DNA from: a virus
Direction: 5' to 3' (one strand)
DNA length: 48,572 nt
IMG/VR virus record: IMGVR_UViG_3300020171_000042
Coordinates: 1-48,572 of that record
In this document: positions 24,096-31,887 of the stretch, in pieces
Position numbering within the stretch: the first letter of the stretch is position 1
Layout: each line of letters begins with the position of its first letter
The notes under the pieces: generated by a model
Told to the model about the DNA's origin: nothing
The model's database searches: none
Seen by the model: the letters and a program-made list of their open reading frames with translations, nothing else
Program-made: the position numbers and the translations under genes

Positions 24096-24307
24096 ATGAA
24101 CTCTCACCCGCAGAATATCAAGCAATAGAGGACTTCGCCAAAGGGCTTACAGAATGCTTTATAAGTTATAAAAACAATCACCACGACGAGTTTAGCGATA
24201 TAGTTTTAAATTATGTAATAGGTATTATTGATATACATCTACAACTTGCTGAATTAGAACTCAAACGCTATCTTAACAAGTTTGAGAAGGCGCAAAATAA
24301 GGCTTGA
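24092..24307 (+). CDS. Small helical hypothetical protein
   Basis: 71 residues, all helical in appearance, with FAKGLTECFISYKNNHHDEF and a long amphipathic C-terminal helix. The ribosome site is AAGGAGG. The last bases overlap the -35 box of the promoter at 24304. Confidence 0.55.
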   Translation: MNELSPAEYQAIEDFAKGLTECFISYKNNHHDEFSDIVLNYVIGIIDIHLQLAELELKRYLNKFEKAQNKA

Positions 24308-24331
24308 CAAATAGGAATTTTCTGGTAGAGT
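24304..24331 (+). promoter_or_regulatory. Promoter candidate for a small RNA or the next gene block
   Basis: TTGACA (24304-24309), a 16-base spacer and TAGAGT (24326-24331), with AT-rich DNA after it. It reuses the -35 box seen at the other early promoters. The gap of 280 bases that follows has RNA-like structure. Confidence 0.5.
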
Positions 24332-24337
24332 AAATAA

Positions 24338-24450
24338 TACAAAGAAAATGGGAGACTTAAAGATGAAGAGATATACTAATAATCAATCCGATGGCATAAA
24401 ACCTTCGGATTTTTTATTGCCTTCTGGATATGGGTCGTCTCCCAGATGTA
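24338..24450 (+). ncRNA. Candidate structured small RNA
   Basis: Downstream of the promoter at 24304, TGGGAGAC (24349-24356) pairs perfectly with GTCTCCCA (24437-24444), enclosing a hairpin AATCCGA/TCGGATT with a T-run. A competing stem TCTGG (24423-24427) / CCAGA (24442-24446) excludes the long one, so a two-state switch is possible. A 43-codon frame (24363-24494, GGGAG ribosome site) runs through these stems and is the main alternative reading. No known RNA family was recognised. Confidence 0.45.
24385..24416 (+). terminator. Intrinsic terminator-like hairpin
   Basis: AATCCGA (24385-24391) and TCGGATT (24405-24411) form a 7-bp stem with a 13-base loop, followed by a run of T to 24415. It would end a transcript of about 80 bases from the promoter at 24304, or act as an attenuator for the genes downstream. 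Confidence 0.6.
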
Positions 24451-24555
24451 AAGTGTTCTTCACAACCCAACCAGAGGGCTTTTTTATCTTATAAACCCAT
24501 CGTATGTTATTAAGGATAGTTTGTTCAAGCGTGTTTGGGATGCAAGTAAGTTTTT

Positions 24556-24571
24556 ATTCCCGTAAGGGAAT
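24556..24571 (+). promoter_or_regulatory. Hairpin directly upstream of a ribosome site
   Basis: ATTCCC-GTAA-GGGAAT is a perfect 6-bp stem with a GTAA tetraloop, preceded by TTTTT and followed within five bases by AAAAAGGAG and the ATG at 24588. It could insulate or time translation of the next gene, or protect a processed 5' end. Confidence 0.55.
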
Positions 24572-24587
24572 GTAAAAAGGAGTAAAA

Positions 24588-24794
24588 ATGGCTGATTTAT
24601 TAACTGATTTTGCAAATGCTAAAAGAAATCGCAAAAATGGTTATCAAAGTCAATGGGCAAATAGAGGTAAAAGCGAACATCATAAAGCCAAACCTTATGA
24701 TGTGGTTAATGGAGAAAAAGTTTTAACTCCTTTGACTTTAGAAGAAAAAAAGAAACTGGAAGAATATACAGGTAGAGGATATAGAAAGGATTAA
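24588..24794 (+). CDS. Small basic hypothetical protein
   Basis: 68 residues, basic and polar (FANAKRNRKNGYQSQWANRG), with a helical acidic-basic C-terminus. It follows the hairpin and an AAAAAGGAG ribosome site. No family recognised. Confidence 0.55.
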   Translation: MADLLTDFANAKRNRKNGYQSQWANRGKSEHHKAKPYDVVNGEKVLTPLTLEEKKKLEEYTGRGYRKD

Positions 24795-24795
24795 A

Positions 24796-25197
24796 ATGAG
24801 AGAAATTAAGTTTAGGGCGTGGTATTATGATGGTAAAAATTTAGATAGTGGAGAAATGTTAGAAGGTATCCCTGTTGGATGGAGTGAAAGTTTAATTAGT
24901 AATATTGCTTACATTGAAGGCAAATGGACTAATTGTATAAAAGTAATGCAATCTACAGGTCTCAAAGACAAGAATGGCAAGGAGATTTATGAGGGGGATA
25001 TAGGTTTATTTGATTGTATTGGAGGCAAACTAAAAAGTGCAATTATCTGGAATAATTTTGTAGGAAGGTATGAACGAGATGATATACCATATCTTGCTGG
25101 TGGGATAAATGGACAATGCGAAATCATCGGCAACATCTATGAACATAAAAATCTTCTTGACAACGAAAATCCAGAATTATTAAAGGAGAATAAATGA
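24796..25197 (+). CDS. YopX family protein
   Basis: 133 residues. The family signature is clear: MREIKFRAWYYDGKNL at the start, STGLKDKNGKEIYEGDI in the middle and a GNIYEHKNLL end. YopX proteins are beta-barrel-like phage and prophage proteins without an established function. The stop overlaps the next ATG (ATGA). Confidence 0.9.
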   Translation: MREIKFRAWYYDGKNLDSGEMLEGIPVGWSESLISNIAYIEGKWTNCIKVMQSTGLKDKNGKEIYEGDIGLFDCIGGKLKSAIIWNNFVGRYERDDIPYLAGGINGQCEIIGNIYEHKNLLDNENPELLKENK

Positions 25198-25340
25198 GTT
25201 TATCCCAAGAAGATTTTGATTTAATAGTAACATTACGAGAAGTCTTACAAGGAATTCGTGAAGAACTTATACGCATAGGCGAAATCTTACAAGATACTGC
25301 CTTACCAATTCCGACACAGGTAAATGTGAGGAAGAAATAA
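25194..25340 (+). CDS. Small coiled helical protein
   Basis: 48 residues, a single amphipathic helix (FDLIVTLREVLQGIREELIR) followed by a Pro-containing basic end. Overlaps YopX by 4 bases and has an AAAGGAG ribosome site. Function unknown. Confidence 0.55.
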   Translation: MSLSQEDFDLIVTLREVLQGIREELIRIGEILQDTALPIPTQVNVRKK

Positions 25341-25349
25341 GGAGGGAAT

Positions 25350-26039
25350 ATGTGCCAATTTTTCAGCGTAGTTTCGGCGGGAGATAGTAAACCTTTATAT
25401 TTTGACGCTAAAATCCGCAAGAAAATACTCAACAAAGAATTAAAATACGAACTTGACAGCCATACATCCATTGCGGATTATTTCGGGTATAAGGCAGAAA
25501 AAGAAGATAAACTCAATAAATACGAATATAATCCCCTTACAAAATTATTCCAAGTTGACCAATTAAATACTACTGATGATTCTAAACAGATAAATAAATT
25601 CTGCAATGAATTGGATTTCAAATTGATAGTTCCAGAATTAATAATCAAACCTATAATTCATCCATTTAAAGATTTTTCTGTAATAGAAGTTACTAAAGAG
25701 GATATTGAATTATTAAAACAATGGGACAGCGTGTGGGACAGCGTGAGGGACAGCGTGAGGGACAGCGTGGGGGACAGCGTGGGGGACAGCGTGAGGGACA
25801 GCGTGAGGGACAGCGTGGGGGACAGCGTGAGGGACAGCGTGAGGGACAGCGTGGGGGACAGCGTGGGAGTTTATATGTCTTCCTTTTTTGATATTAAATA
25901 TAAATATGACTTTAAATCTTGTATTGACCTTTGGGAAAAAGGTATAGTTCCAAGTTTTGACGGAAAGATTTGGCGTTTGCATGGTAAGAATGGAAAGATA
26001 ATTTTTGAAATAAACAAAGAAGAATTAAAGAAGAAATGA
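25350..26039 (+). CDS. MCQFF-type protein with DSV tetrapeptide repeats
   Basis: 229 residues. The N-terminal domain begins MCQFFSVVSAGDSKPLYFDA, so after Met removal a Cys would be exposed, as in N-terminal nucleophile enzymes. That function is speculative. Conserved-looking parts include LDSHTSIADYFGYKAEKEDK and NPLTKLFQVDQLNT. Residues about 125-173 are twelve DSV[W/R/G] tetrapeptides, probably a solenoid or rigid spacer. The C-terminus has SCIDLWEKGIVPSFDGKIW. I have seen similar repeat proteins in uncultured phages, without a known role. Confidence 0.7.
   Translation: MCQFFSVVSAGDSKPLYFDAKIRKKILNKELKYELDSHTSIADYFGYKAEKEDKLNKYEYNPLTKLFQVDQLNTTDDSKQINKFCNELDFKLIVPELIIKPIIHPFKDFSVIEVTKEDIELLKQWDSVWDSVRDSVRDSVGDSVGDSVRDSVRDSVGDSVRDSVRDSVGDSVGVYMSSFFDIKYKYDFKSCIDLWEKGIVPSFDGKIWRLHGKNGKIIFEINKEELKKK
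25725..25868 (+). repeat. Twelve tandem 12-bp coding repeats
   Basis: Twelve units of GACAGCGTGNGG run in phase with the reading frame, almost identical at the DNA level including synonymous sites. The array is much more GC-rich than its surroundings. Such perfect units suggest recent expansion and contraction by slippage. Length would be expected to vary between relatives. Confidence 0.9.
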
Positions 26040-26110
26040 CCATTCAATCTCTAATTGACTCCGCCCTCCTAAAAGAGCAAGAAGAAAAGGCAAAGAGGAA
26101 AAAGAAATGA
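26036..26110 (+). CDS. 24-residue basic peptide
   Basis: Overlaps both neighbours by ATGA-type junctions: MTIQSLIDSALLKEQEEKAK and four further basic residues. The double overlap supports translation, though it is very short. Confidence 0.4.
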   Translation: MTIQSLIDSALLKEQEEKAKRKKK

Positions 26111-26415
26111 AAATCAACATAATCTCCTTACCTATATTACACGCCCCTAAAGACCTTAAATGCTATCAGCACAGCTGTATGAATATAATCAAGACGGGAC
26201 AAGTGTATTTTGAATTAAAAGAGGATAAACCTTACCCTATAAATACCTGTGTTAAATGTATTGATAAATGGTTTGAGGAAGTATTGATGGAATTAGATGG
26301 TAAGAAGCGAGAGATGAAAAACGAGCAAGGCAAGTTTGAGGCATTAGCAGAGGAGTATTATGGGATTAAGAAATTTGATACCTTACAAGGAGGCTTAAAT
26401 GGAAAGCATTTTTAA
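26107..26415 (+). CDS. Small Cys-pair protein
   Basis: 102 residues. An N-terminal strand-rich part has CYQHSC and NTCVKC, spaced as a zinc finger; the C-terminal half is helical and acidic. It overlaps the recombinase gene by 17 bases. It may be a partner of the recombination module. Confidence 0.6.
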   Translation: MKINIISLPILHAPKDLKCYQHSCMNIIKTGQVYFELKEDKPYPINTCVKCIDKWFEEVLMELDGKKREMKNEQGKFEALAEEYYGIKKFDTLQGGLNGKHF

Positions 26416-27100
26416 ACCCGCAACACGAGAGAACATAAAGTTAAAAATAGGATTTTCAGGCCCAAGTGGTTCAGGTAAAACTTATTCAGCATTGTTATTA
26501 GCAAGAGGAATTGTAGGCACAGAGGGCAAAATAGCACTGGTAGATACTGAACATACTTCTTCGTTGCTTTATAGCCATCTTACTAACTTCGACGCCGCTA
26601 TGATGAACCCTCCTTATTTGGTCTCCAAGTATGTTAAATCAATAGAAAATGCAGTAGAGAATAAATATGACATCTTGATATTTGATACTATAAGCGCAGA
26701 ATGGAATGGGGAAGGCGGATTATTAGAACAAAAACAGGAATTAGATGAGCGGGGGGGTAATCAGTTTGCTAATTGGAAGAATTTAACTGTTGATCATCAA
26801 AAGTTTCTTGCCGCCATTCTAAACGCTCCTATTCATTTAATCTGCTGTATGCGTTCAAAACAGGATTATGTTCTATCTAATGAAGGTGGCAAAATGAAAC
26901 CGATTAAAGTCGGGCTTGCGCCTGTTCAAAGAGAAGGTATAGAGTATGAGTTTTCTATGCTATTTGATGTAGATATGAACCATAGAGTTCAGATTTCAAA
27001 GGCAAGGACACATTTATTTGATGGGAAGTTATTTACTGTTACAGAAGAGGCGGGAAAGGCGTTGATAAATTGGGCTAATGGGAAAGAAAAAGAAGTTTAG
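26399..27100 (+). CDS. Sak4-like ATPase recombinase
   Basis: 233 residues, RecA-fold ATPase of the AAA_24/Sak4 type. Walker A GPSGSGKT is at 21-28, a conserved VDTEH at 48-52, Walker B YDILIFDTIS at about 90-99, and a strand-end LICCMRSKQDY that fits the Q/R sensor region. Sak4 proteins pair single-stranded DNA and usually work with an SSB, which is encoded at 28684. It is part of the replication-recombination block 26.4-30.9 kb. Confidence 0.8.
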   Translation: MESIFKPATRENIKLKIGFSGPSGSGKTYSALLLARGIVGTEGKIALVDTEHTSSLLYSHLTNFDAAMMNPPYLVSKYVKSIENAVENKYDILIFDTISAEWNGEGGLLEQKQELDERGGNQFANWKNLTVDHQKFLAAILNAPIHLICCMRSKQDYVLSNEGGKMKPIKVGLAPVQREGIEYEFSMLFDVDMNHRVQISKARTHLFDGKLFTVTEEAGKALINWANGKEKEV

Positions 27101-27119
27101 GAGTTTCTTTAAATGAGTT

Positions 27120-27260
27120 ATGATTAAACTAATTGGGATGTGGTTATTCTGCGATGCAATTTACTCCTTGCGGACTTACTGGGGCAAGGAAGATTGGTTT
27201 GCACAGACGATAAGGTGGGTTAGGTTGGCTTGTTCAATAACGATTATGGTGTGGGGATGA
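27120..27260 (+). CDS. Small membrane protein
   Basis: 46 residues: a hydrophobic start (MIKLIGMWLFCDAIYSL), a polar centre with WGKEDWFAQTIRWVR, and a second hydrophobic end (LACSITIMVWG). Two short membrane segments form a hairpin-like layout common in small phage and host membrane proteins. Role unknown. Confidence 0.5.
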   Translation: MIKLIGMWLFCDAIYSLRTYWGKEDWFAQTIRWVRLACSITIMVWG

Positions 27261-27278
27261 GATGGGAGGGGATATGAA

Positions 27279-27515
27279 ATGATAGGCGAAATTATGTTAT
27301 ATTTTCTACTTATTGCTATGGGTTTTTCTATTGGTTTTTCAATAGGTGCAGAATGGAGAAAAAAAGAATTAACATCTAAAATACCACGCCGATTTTATCA
27401 CAAAGACCGATGGTATATGATTTTTTATAAGGAAGATATTATAATGCCAGACCCTTTTAAAAAACCATTATTTCACGCAAGCCAATTAAAAACTTGGCAA
27501 GGAGATAAGAAATGA
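27279..27515 (+). CDS. Small membrane-anchored protein
   Basis: 78 residues. One N-terminal transmembrane helix with repeated small residues (LLIAMGFSIGFSIGAEW) is followed by a basic cytosolic part. The SIGFSIG repeat suggests helix packing. It overlaps the next short gene by 4 bases. Confidence 0.55.
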   Translation: MIGEIMLYFLLIAMGFSIGFSIGAEWRKKELTSKIPRRFYHKDRWYMIFYKEDIIMPDPFKKPLFHASQLKTWQGDKK

Positions 27516-27640
27516 CCTGCTTAATTGATGTTCCTGTAACATATAAACTTATATTATCAAATACAACCGAAAGTTTTATTAGTAATATTAGAAACTATAC
27601 TTACCATTTTTATAATGGCTATGTTTATGATGCTATTTAA
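27512..27640 (+). CDS. Short hypothetical protein
   Basis: 42 residues, polar and Tyr/Asn-rich (SFISNIRNYTYHFYNGYVY). It starts in an ATGA overlap with the membrane protein gene and has a GGAG ribosome site. No further inference. Confidence 0.45.
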   Translation: MTCLIDVPVTYKLILSNTTESFISNIRNYTYHFYNGYVYDAI

Positions 27641-27698
27641 TCTTAATTCCCAGAAAGGAAAGAATGTATTTTCCAGATAATTTTCAGAAAGGAATAAA

Positions 27699-27905
27699 AT
27701 GATACCATTGGGAGGCAAAATCAATTCAATAAATATAAAATTAGCAGAAAAAATCAAAGATATTATTAAAACCAGTCGATTATGGGAAAGTGAAGTATCT
27801 ACCTGTGAGAATGAGTTTAGTATTGACCCAGACGAAACAATGGTTGAAGATTTAGCGGCAGAATTATTAAAAGAATTAAGGAAGATTTGTTTGCGCAAGC
27901 GATAA
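27699..27905 (+). CDS. Small helical acidic-basic protein
   Basis: 68 residues, helical, with an acidic middle (SIDPDETMVEDLAAELLKEL) and a basic end. The ribosome site AAAGGAA lies 5 bases ahead. It is directly upstream of the DNA methyltransferase and may be co-translated with it. Confidence 0.5.
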   Translation: MIPLGGKINSINIKLAEKIKDIIKTSRLWESEVSTCENEFSIDPDETMVEDLAAELLKELRKICLRKR

Positions 27906-27906
27906 G

Positions 27907-28653
27907 ATGGGTAAGATTGATTTGCGGTTAGGCGATTGTCTTGAGATTATGAAAACTATTCCTGACAAATCCATAGATTTGGTGTTGACAAGTCCACCTT
28001 ATAATTGTGGGATAGAATATGAAAGTCATAATGATAATATGGATTGGAATGATTATTATTTATGGTGTAGGAAATGGTTATATGAAATATTGCGTCTATT
28101 AAAACAGGATGGAAGATTTTGTTTAATCCATTATTTATCTTTAGGGCAATCTAATAATCGCCACGCCCCCCTTATGGAATTAAATCATATTTGCACAAGT
28201 CTTGGGTTTAAACATCACGGACTTGCAATATGGTGGGATATTACTTTAACAAAACGAACTGCTTGGGGTAGTTGGTTGTCTGCTTCTGCTCCATATATTA
28301 ACTCTCCCTTTGAGGGAATACTTATTTTATACAAAGACAAATGGAAGAAAGATAAGCAAGGAAAAACCGATATAAATAAAAATGAATTTATGGAAAGTTG
28401 TAGTGGTATATGGAAAATTGCCCCTGAACACGACAGAACTCATCCTGCACCATTTCCTAAAAAATTGGCAAGTAGATGTATAAGATTATTAAGTTATGAA
28501 GGCGATACTGTCCTTGACCCATTTATGGGTTCAGGCACAACTGGAGTCGCCGCAAAGGAGTTAGGCAGGAATTTTATCGGTATAGAGATAGAACCAAAAT
28601 ACTTTGAAATCGCCAAAAGAAGAATAAATCAAACTATGGAGAATTTACTTTAA
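27907..28653 (+). CDS. DNA methyltransferase (beta class, N4-cytosine or N6-adenine)
   Basis: 248 residues. The catalytic motif TSPPYN is at 28-33, and the SAM-binding motif DPFMGSGTT at about 204-212 follows it in sequence. That order is the beta class. An FIGIEIEPKYFEIA segment ends the fold. No restriction gene is nearby, so this is probably an orphan enzyme that protects phage DNA or alters host regulation. The target base cannot be told from sequence alone; SPPY favours N4-cytosine but does not prove it. Confidence 0.88.
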   Translation: MGKIDLRLGDCLEIMKTIPDKSIDLVLTSPPYNCGIEYESHNDNMDWNDYYLWCRKWLYEILRLLKQDGRFCLIHYLSLGQSNNRHAPLMELNHICTSLGFKHHGLAIWWDITLTKRTAWGSWLSASAPYINSPFEGILILYKDKWKKDKQGKTDINKNEFMESCSGIWKIAPEHDRTHPAPFPKKLASRCIRLLSYEGDTVLDPFMGSGTTGVAAKELGRNFIGIEIEPKYFEIAKRRINQTMENLL

Positions 28654-28683
28654 CCAAGCAACATAACCGAAAGGAGTAGCAAA

Positions 28684-29220
28684 ATGGAGGACTTTTTAAC
28701 CAAAGACCCTTTTAATCCTGCTGATGATTTCTTTGGGGAACTTGCAGGATATCAGCCAGAAGAAACAAAGGATGATGACTTCAAGCCGATAAAAGGAAGT
28801 TATGTTTGTGTAGTAAAAAGATTGACTCATAATATCGGAATGTCAAATACCAACGAACCTTTTGATTTCTATTCGCTCAATGTGCAGGTAATAGAAACCA
28901 TTGAAGGTATGAAAGGGGAAAATAGATATTTAACTAAAAGGTTTCAGAATAATCTGGATAGTATTAAGAAACTCTGTAATGCACTTTTTACTGCAGGTAT
29001 TCCTTTTGATAATACTGGAGTGCGGGAGGCATTTGATTTATCATTAACCAATGCAATTGATAAGCAAATGCGTATTCGGGCTTATGTATGGTCTCCTGAA
29101 AAAACTCGTTCAGGTGAACCAATACCCGAAGATGAAAGAACACCATTGCAGATGTTTAATGTAGTAAAAGAGTTTAAAGGTAAAGGTAAGATAGTAAGTT
29201 CGGAGTCAATTCCTTTTTAG
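28684..29220 (+). CDS. Single-stranded DNA-binding protein candidate
   Basis: 178 residues. The central part looks OB-fold-like (GSYVCVVKRLTHNIG, FDFYSLNVQVIETIEGMKG) in the style of DUF669-type phage proteins. The last residues SSESIPF resemble the acidic-IPF tip by which SSBs recruit partner proteins. It lies between the Sak4-like ATPase and the ERCC4 nuclease. The tip motif and context carry the call. Confidence 0.7.
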   Translation: MEDFLTKDPFNPADDFFGELAGYQPEETKDDDFKPIKGSYVCVVKRLTHNIGMSNTNEPFDFYSLNVQVIETIEGMKGENRYLTKRFQNNLDSIKKLCNALFTAGIPFDNTGVREAFDLSLTNAIDKQMRIRAYVWSPEKTRSGEPIPEDERTPLQMFNVVKEFKGKGKIVSSESIPF

Positions 29221-29234
29221 TTTATAGGGGGCTT

Positions 29235-29780
29235 GTGGCATTCTGGGCAACCAGAAAAGCTATGGGATATGAAAAGCAAAGGCGTAATGTGGGTAGTAGG
29301 CTGGGGAAACCTACCAAGTCCCTTTCATTTATGAAAATTATCATTGACACCCGTGAACAGCAAGTTTTAGAGTTTTCTCATTTCTACATTACAGAAATAA
29401 AAAGACAGAAACTTCTTGTAGGCGATTATATGGTTGAATTTAGCGACTCCTACCGACCACCCATTTCCATAGAAAGAAAATCATTAGAAGATATTTTTGG
29501 AACTTTATCGCAAGGTTACAAACGCTTCCGTAAAGAAATAATCCGAGCAAAAGATAATAAAATTATGTTAGTAATCGCTATTGAGGCTTCATTAAGTAAG
29601 ATATTAAAAGGTTGTGAACCTTGTATTAGAAGTGGCGAGGAAATTTTACAGCAGTTAATGTCAATAAATGTTAAGTATGGTGTGCCTTTTTATTGCTTTA
29701 ATAATAGGATAGAGATGCAAAGGTGGATTACAGAATTATTCTTGGCGTTTGGTAGAAGATATATAGACAAAAAGAAATGA
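29235..29780 (+). CDS. ERCC4/XPF-type nuclease
   Basis: 181 residues from GTG 29235 (AGGGGG ribosome site); an inner ATG at 29331 would give the core alone, MKIIIDTREQQ. Catalytic motifs: IDTRE at about 36-40, GDYM at 63-66, IERKSLEDIF at about 78-87, then SQGYKRFRKE. The ERCC4 nuclease fold cuts branched or flapped DNA. The fold is complete without a helix-hairpin-helix domain, as in small phage and archaeal versions. A recombination or replication-fork processing role is likely. The 32-residue leader has no known fold and may be untranslated. Confidence 0.85.
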   Translation: MAFWATRKAMGYEKQRRNVGSRLGKPTKSLSFMKIIIDTREQQVLEFSHFYITEIKRQKLLVGDYMVEFSDSYRPPISIERKSLEDIFGTLSQGYKRFRKEIIRAKDNKIMLVIAIEASLSKILKGCEPCIRSGEEILQQLMSINVKYGVPFYCFNNRIEMQRWITELFLAFGRRYIDKKK

Positions 29781-29935
29781 TAACCGCTCAACAAAGTTTA
29801 TCACAAGAAATTATTATAAAAGAGATAAACAGATTACAACAAGAAACTATTGATAATCTTGATATAGCAGAAAATGAATTAAAAAACTCTTTGTTATTTG
29901 GGTTACTTTATTTCTTATTTTCTAAAAAGGATTAA
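29777..29935 (+). CDS. Small helical protein with hydrophobic C-terminus
   Basis: 52 residues: a charged coiled helix (EINRLQQETIDNLDIAENEL) followed by a hydrophobic LLFGLLYFLFSKK end. It overlaps the nuclease gene as ATGA. It could be a membrane-associated tether; unknown function. Confidence 0.5.
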   Translation: MITAQQSLSQEIIIKEINRLQQETIDNLDIAENELKNSLLFGLLYFLFSKKD

Positions 29936-29938
29936 TTC

Positions 29939-30925
29939 TTGTCAAACTTCGGCACATATTTAGGTTCTGAATTCCTTACCAAAGAACTTCCTCGGCGGGA
30001 GTGGATGATAGAAAACTTGCTTAAAGAACGGGATTGCTTGCTCTGGGTAGGCCAAGAAAAATCAGGCAAGACTGTCCTTAACTTTCAAGCCGCCCTTTGT
30101 TGTCTAACCACAGGACACCCTTTCCTTGACCATTTTAATATCCCCAAGCCACGCAAAGTTACCTATATCCTACTTGAAGGCGACCTTGAAGAAAGTATGG
30201 ACAGGGTAAAACGCCTTGCAAAGTCTATTGATATTGACCCTACAAGATTTGTATTTATGTTTCTGCCCCGTTTAATGCTACATCAAAGAAATGGAGAATT
30301 TGGTCTCCAAAATATAATAGCCAAAATACAAAAATTTGATTGCCACGATGTAGTAGTTATAGACCCGCTTTATCGGGCTTTTTCAGGCAGTCTGGTTAGA
30401 GATGAGGTTACCCGTGAAGTATGTGCTAATCTTGATGAGATGAAAGACGCCTTAAATTGTGCTTTAATCGTTATCCACCATACCCATAAGAAAAAGTTTG
30501 ATATTAAAGGTAATGTGGTTAGAGAGGGAGACGATGCCACATTTGGGAGCGTGTGGTTTAAAGCGTGGGCGAGCCAGATAGTCTTACAAACTTATGACCA
30601 ACAAACAGGGCTACGGGCTTTCTATTGCACCACCCAGCGTTCAGGGGAGATTATCAAAGAGTGCAATTTAAGGCTTGTTCAACCTGACCCCTTATACTTT
30701 GAGATAGATAAAACCGAGAGAGGTGTAGGCAAAGAGTTGTTAATAATAGACTTGTTACAGCAAAATACTAATACTGGTTTGAGTGGTGAAGAAATTTGGA
30801 CTAAATTAGGGATAAGTAAAGGCACTTTTTATACTTCTATCAAGCAACCTTTGTCGCAGGGGATTATTAAGAAATTGAGTGAGGAAAGACCTGTGAAGTA
30901 TTGTTTGGTGAAAAAGGAGGCGTAA
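29939..30925 (+). CDS. RepA-like (AAA_25) helicase with winged-helix tail
   Basis: 328 residues, TTG start. RecA-fold core: Walker A GQEKSGKT at 38-45, Walker B VVVIDPL at 138-144, and a VIHHTHKKK segment at 178-186 typical of RepA/DnaB-type hexameric helicases of plasmids and phages. Residues about 262-325 form a winged helix nearly the same in layout as that of the 20263 product. It probably unwinds the origin and loads host replication enzymes, since no phage DNA polymerase is present. It overlaps the next gene by TAATG. Confidence 0.82.
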   Translation: MSNFGTYLGSEFLTKELPRREWMIENLLKERDCLLWVGQEKSGKTVLNFQAALCCLTTGHPFLDHFNIPKPRKVTYILLEGDLEESMDRVKRLAKSIDIDPTRFVFMFLPRLMLHQRNGEFGLQNIIAKIQKFDCHDVVVIDPLYRAFSGSLVRDEVTREVCANLDEMKDALNCALIVIHHTHKKKFDIKGNVVREGDDATFGSVWFKAWASQIVLQTYDQQTGLRAFYCTTQRSGEIIKECNLRLVQPDPLYFEIDKTERGVGKELLIIDLLQQNTNTGLSGEEIWTKLGISKGTFYTSIKQPLSQGIIKKLSEERPVKYCLVKKEA

Positions 30926-31113
30926 TGGACAAAAAAAGAATTATTGAAGGATACACGAGCAAACAAGAAGTAAGAAGTTCAATTTGGATAAGCGAAGGCA
31001 AAGAGAAAGTTTATCAAATAGCGTGTGTAATTTATGAAAACGAAAAAACAGCAAAGAGAATTTATGGAAAAGGTGCTTATAGAAAAGTGCGGATAACAGC
31101 GAAGGAGGTCTAA
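30925..31113 (+). CDS. Small hypothetical protein
   Basis: 62 residues from ATG 30925 in a TAATG overlap with the helicase; AAAAAGGAGG precedes it. Strand-helix pattern (SSIWISEGKEKVYQIACVIY) with a basic end. No family recognised. Confidence 0.6.
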   Translation: MDKKRIIEGYTSKQEVRSSIWISEGKEKVYQIACVIYENEKTAKRIYGKGAYRKVRITAKEV

Positions 31114-31692
31114 ATGTTAGACAAGATTATTATTGTCAAGGGGAAGTTAGTAAAATGTGACAAAAAAATAAAGGGTCACGGTGTAAAAATGGATAAATGG
31201 TATGATGAAGCCACCATTGAACTTTCTACCGCAGAATTAGTTGAGCAACTATGCGGTTGTAAAATCCTTCCTCAACCCCAGCAGAATAAACAATTCCCTA
31301 TTAGTGCCTGTTGTAATGCTTCGGTAAAATACTATACTTTGGGAGTTCCCAAATATTATAGATGTGATGCGTGTGGTAATATTTGCAAGTTAGCAGACTG
31401 GAATAAACCCCAGCAGGAATTTTGTGAGTGTTGGGAAAAATTAGAACCTGGAATGAGTTTGCCCGTTGAAAAAATAAATCCTCCAATTTGTGCAAAATGT
31501 GAAAAAGAAATAAGGATAGTTGGTAAACCCCTCCATCCAGAACCCAAGCCAGAATTATTGAGTGAGATAGAAATAGAAAGCACTATACGGAATTTAGATA
31601 TTAGTCCCATAGAAGAAAAGATTATTATTGAAGCATTTAGCAAAAGAATTGCCCACGCCCTTGTCGGGAAGATTTCTAAGGAGAAAGTATGA
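31114..31692 (+). CDS. Multi-zinc-site hypothetical protein
   Basis: 192 residues. N-terminal beta part, then Cys pairs: CGCKIL, ACCNASVKYY, CDACGNIC, FCECWEKL and CAKCEKEI, which could hold two or three zincs. The C-terminal helical section is acidic-basic. It lies after the helicase block with an AAGGAGG ribosome site. It may be a nucleic acid- or RNA-polymerase-binding protein; no family assigned. Confidence 0.6.
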   Translation: MLDKIIIVKGKLVKCDKKIKGHGVKMDKWYDEATIELSTAELVEQLCGCKILPQPQQNKQFPISACCNASVKYYTLGVPKYYRCDACGNICKLADWNKPQQEFCECWEKLEPGMSLPVEKINPPICAKCEKEIRIVGKPLHPEPKPELLSEIEIESTIRNLDISPIEEKIIIEAFSKRIAHALVGKISKEKV

Positions 31693-31734
31693 TAGAAAAA
31701 TCAAAGCCTTTAATAGCAGAAAGGGAAAGAAATA

Positions 31735-31884
31735 ATGAAGGACAAATGTAAATGGGAAAAAGAGGATATCTCCCCAAGTATTCCTTCTGTTGTTTTTGTT
31801 AGGTGCAAACATCCAGATATAAAAGGAACTACTAATTGTATTGGACACGAAGATTGTGCAGACTATGAAGAAAGCGAGGACTAA
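31735..31884 (+). CDS. 49-residue Cys-rich protein
   Basis: MKDKCKWEKEDISPS, then VRCKHPDIKGTTNCIGHEDC: four cysteines in a C...C...C....C order with histidines. The ribosome site is AAAGGGAAAG. A 20-codon frame at 31689-31751 overlaps it and is less convincing. Function unknown. Confidence 0.55.
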   Translation: MKDKCKWEKEDISPSIPSVVFVRCKHPDIKGTTNCIGHEDCADYEESED

Positions 31885-31887
31885 TCG

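Noticed and set aside
24363-24494. 43-codon gene as the main feature of the gap
   Set aside because: It has a fair ribosome site but passes through a terminator hairpin and a long RNA stem; kept only as an alternative reading.
25713-25982. Minus-strand frame with HAVP repeats
   Set aside because: It is the mirror of the 12-bp coding repeats of the plus-strand gene; the repeat length keeps all frames open.
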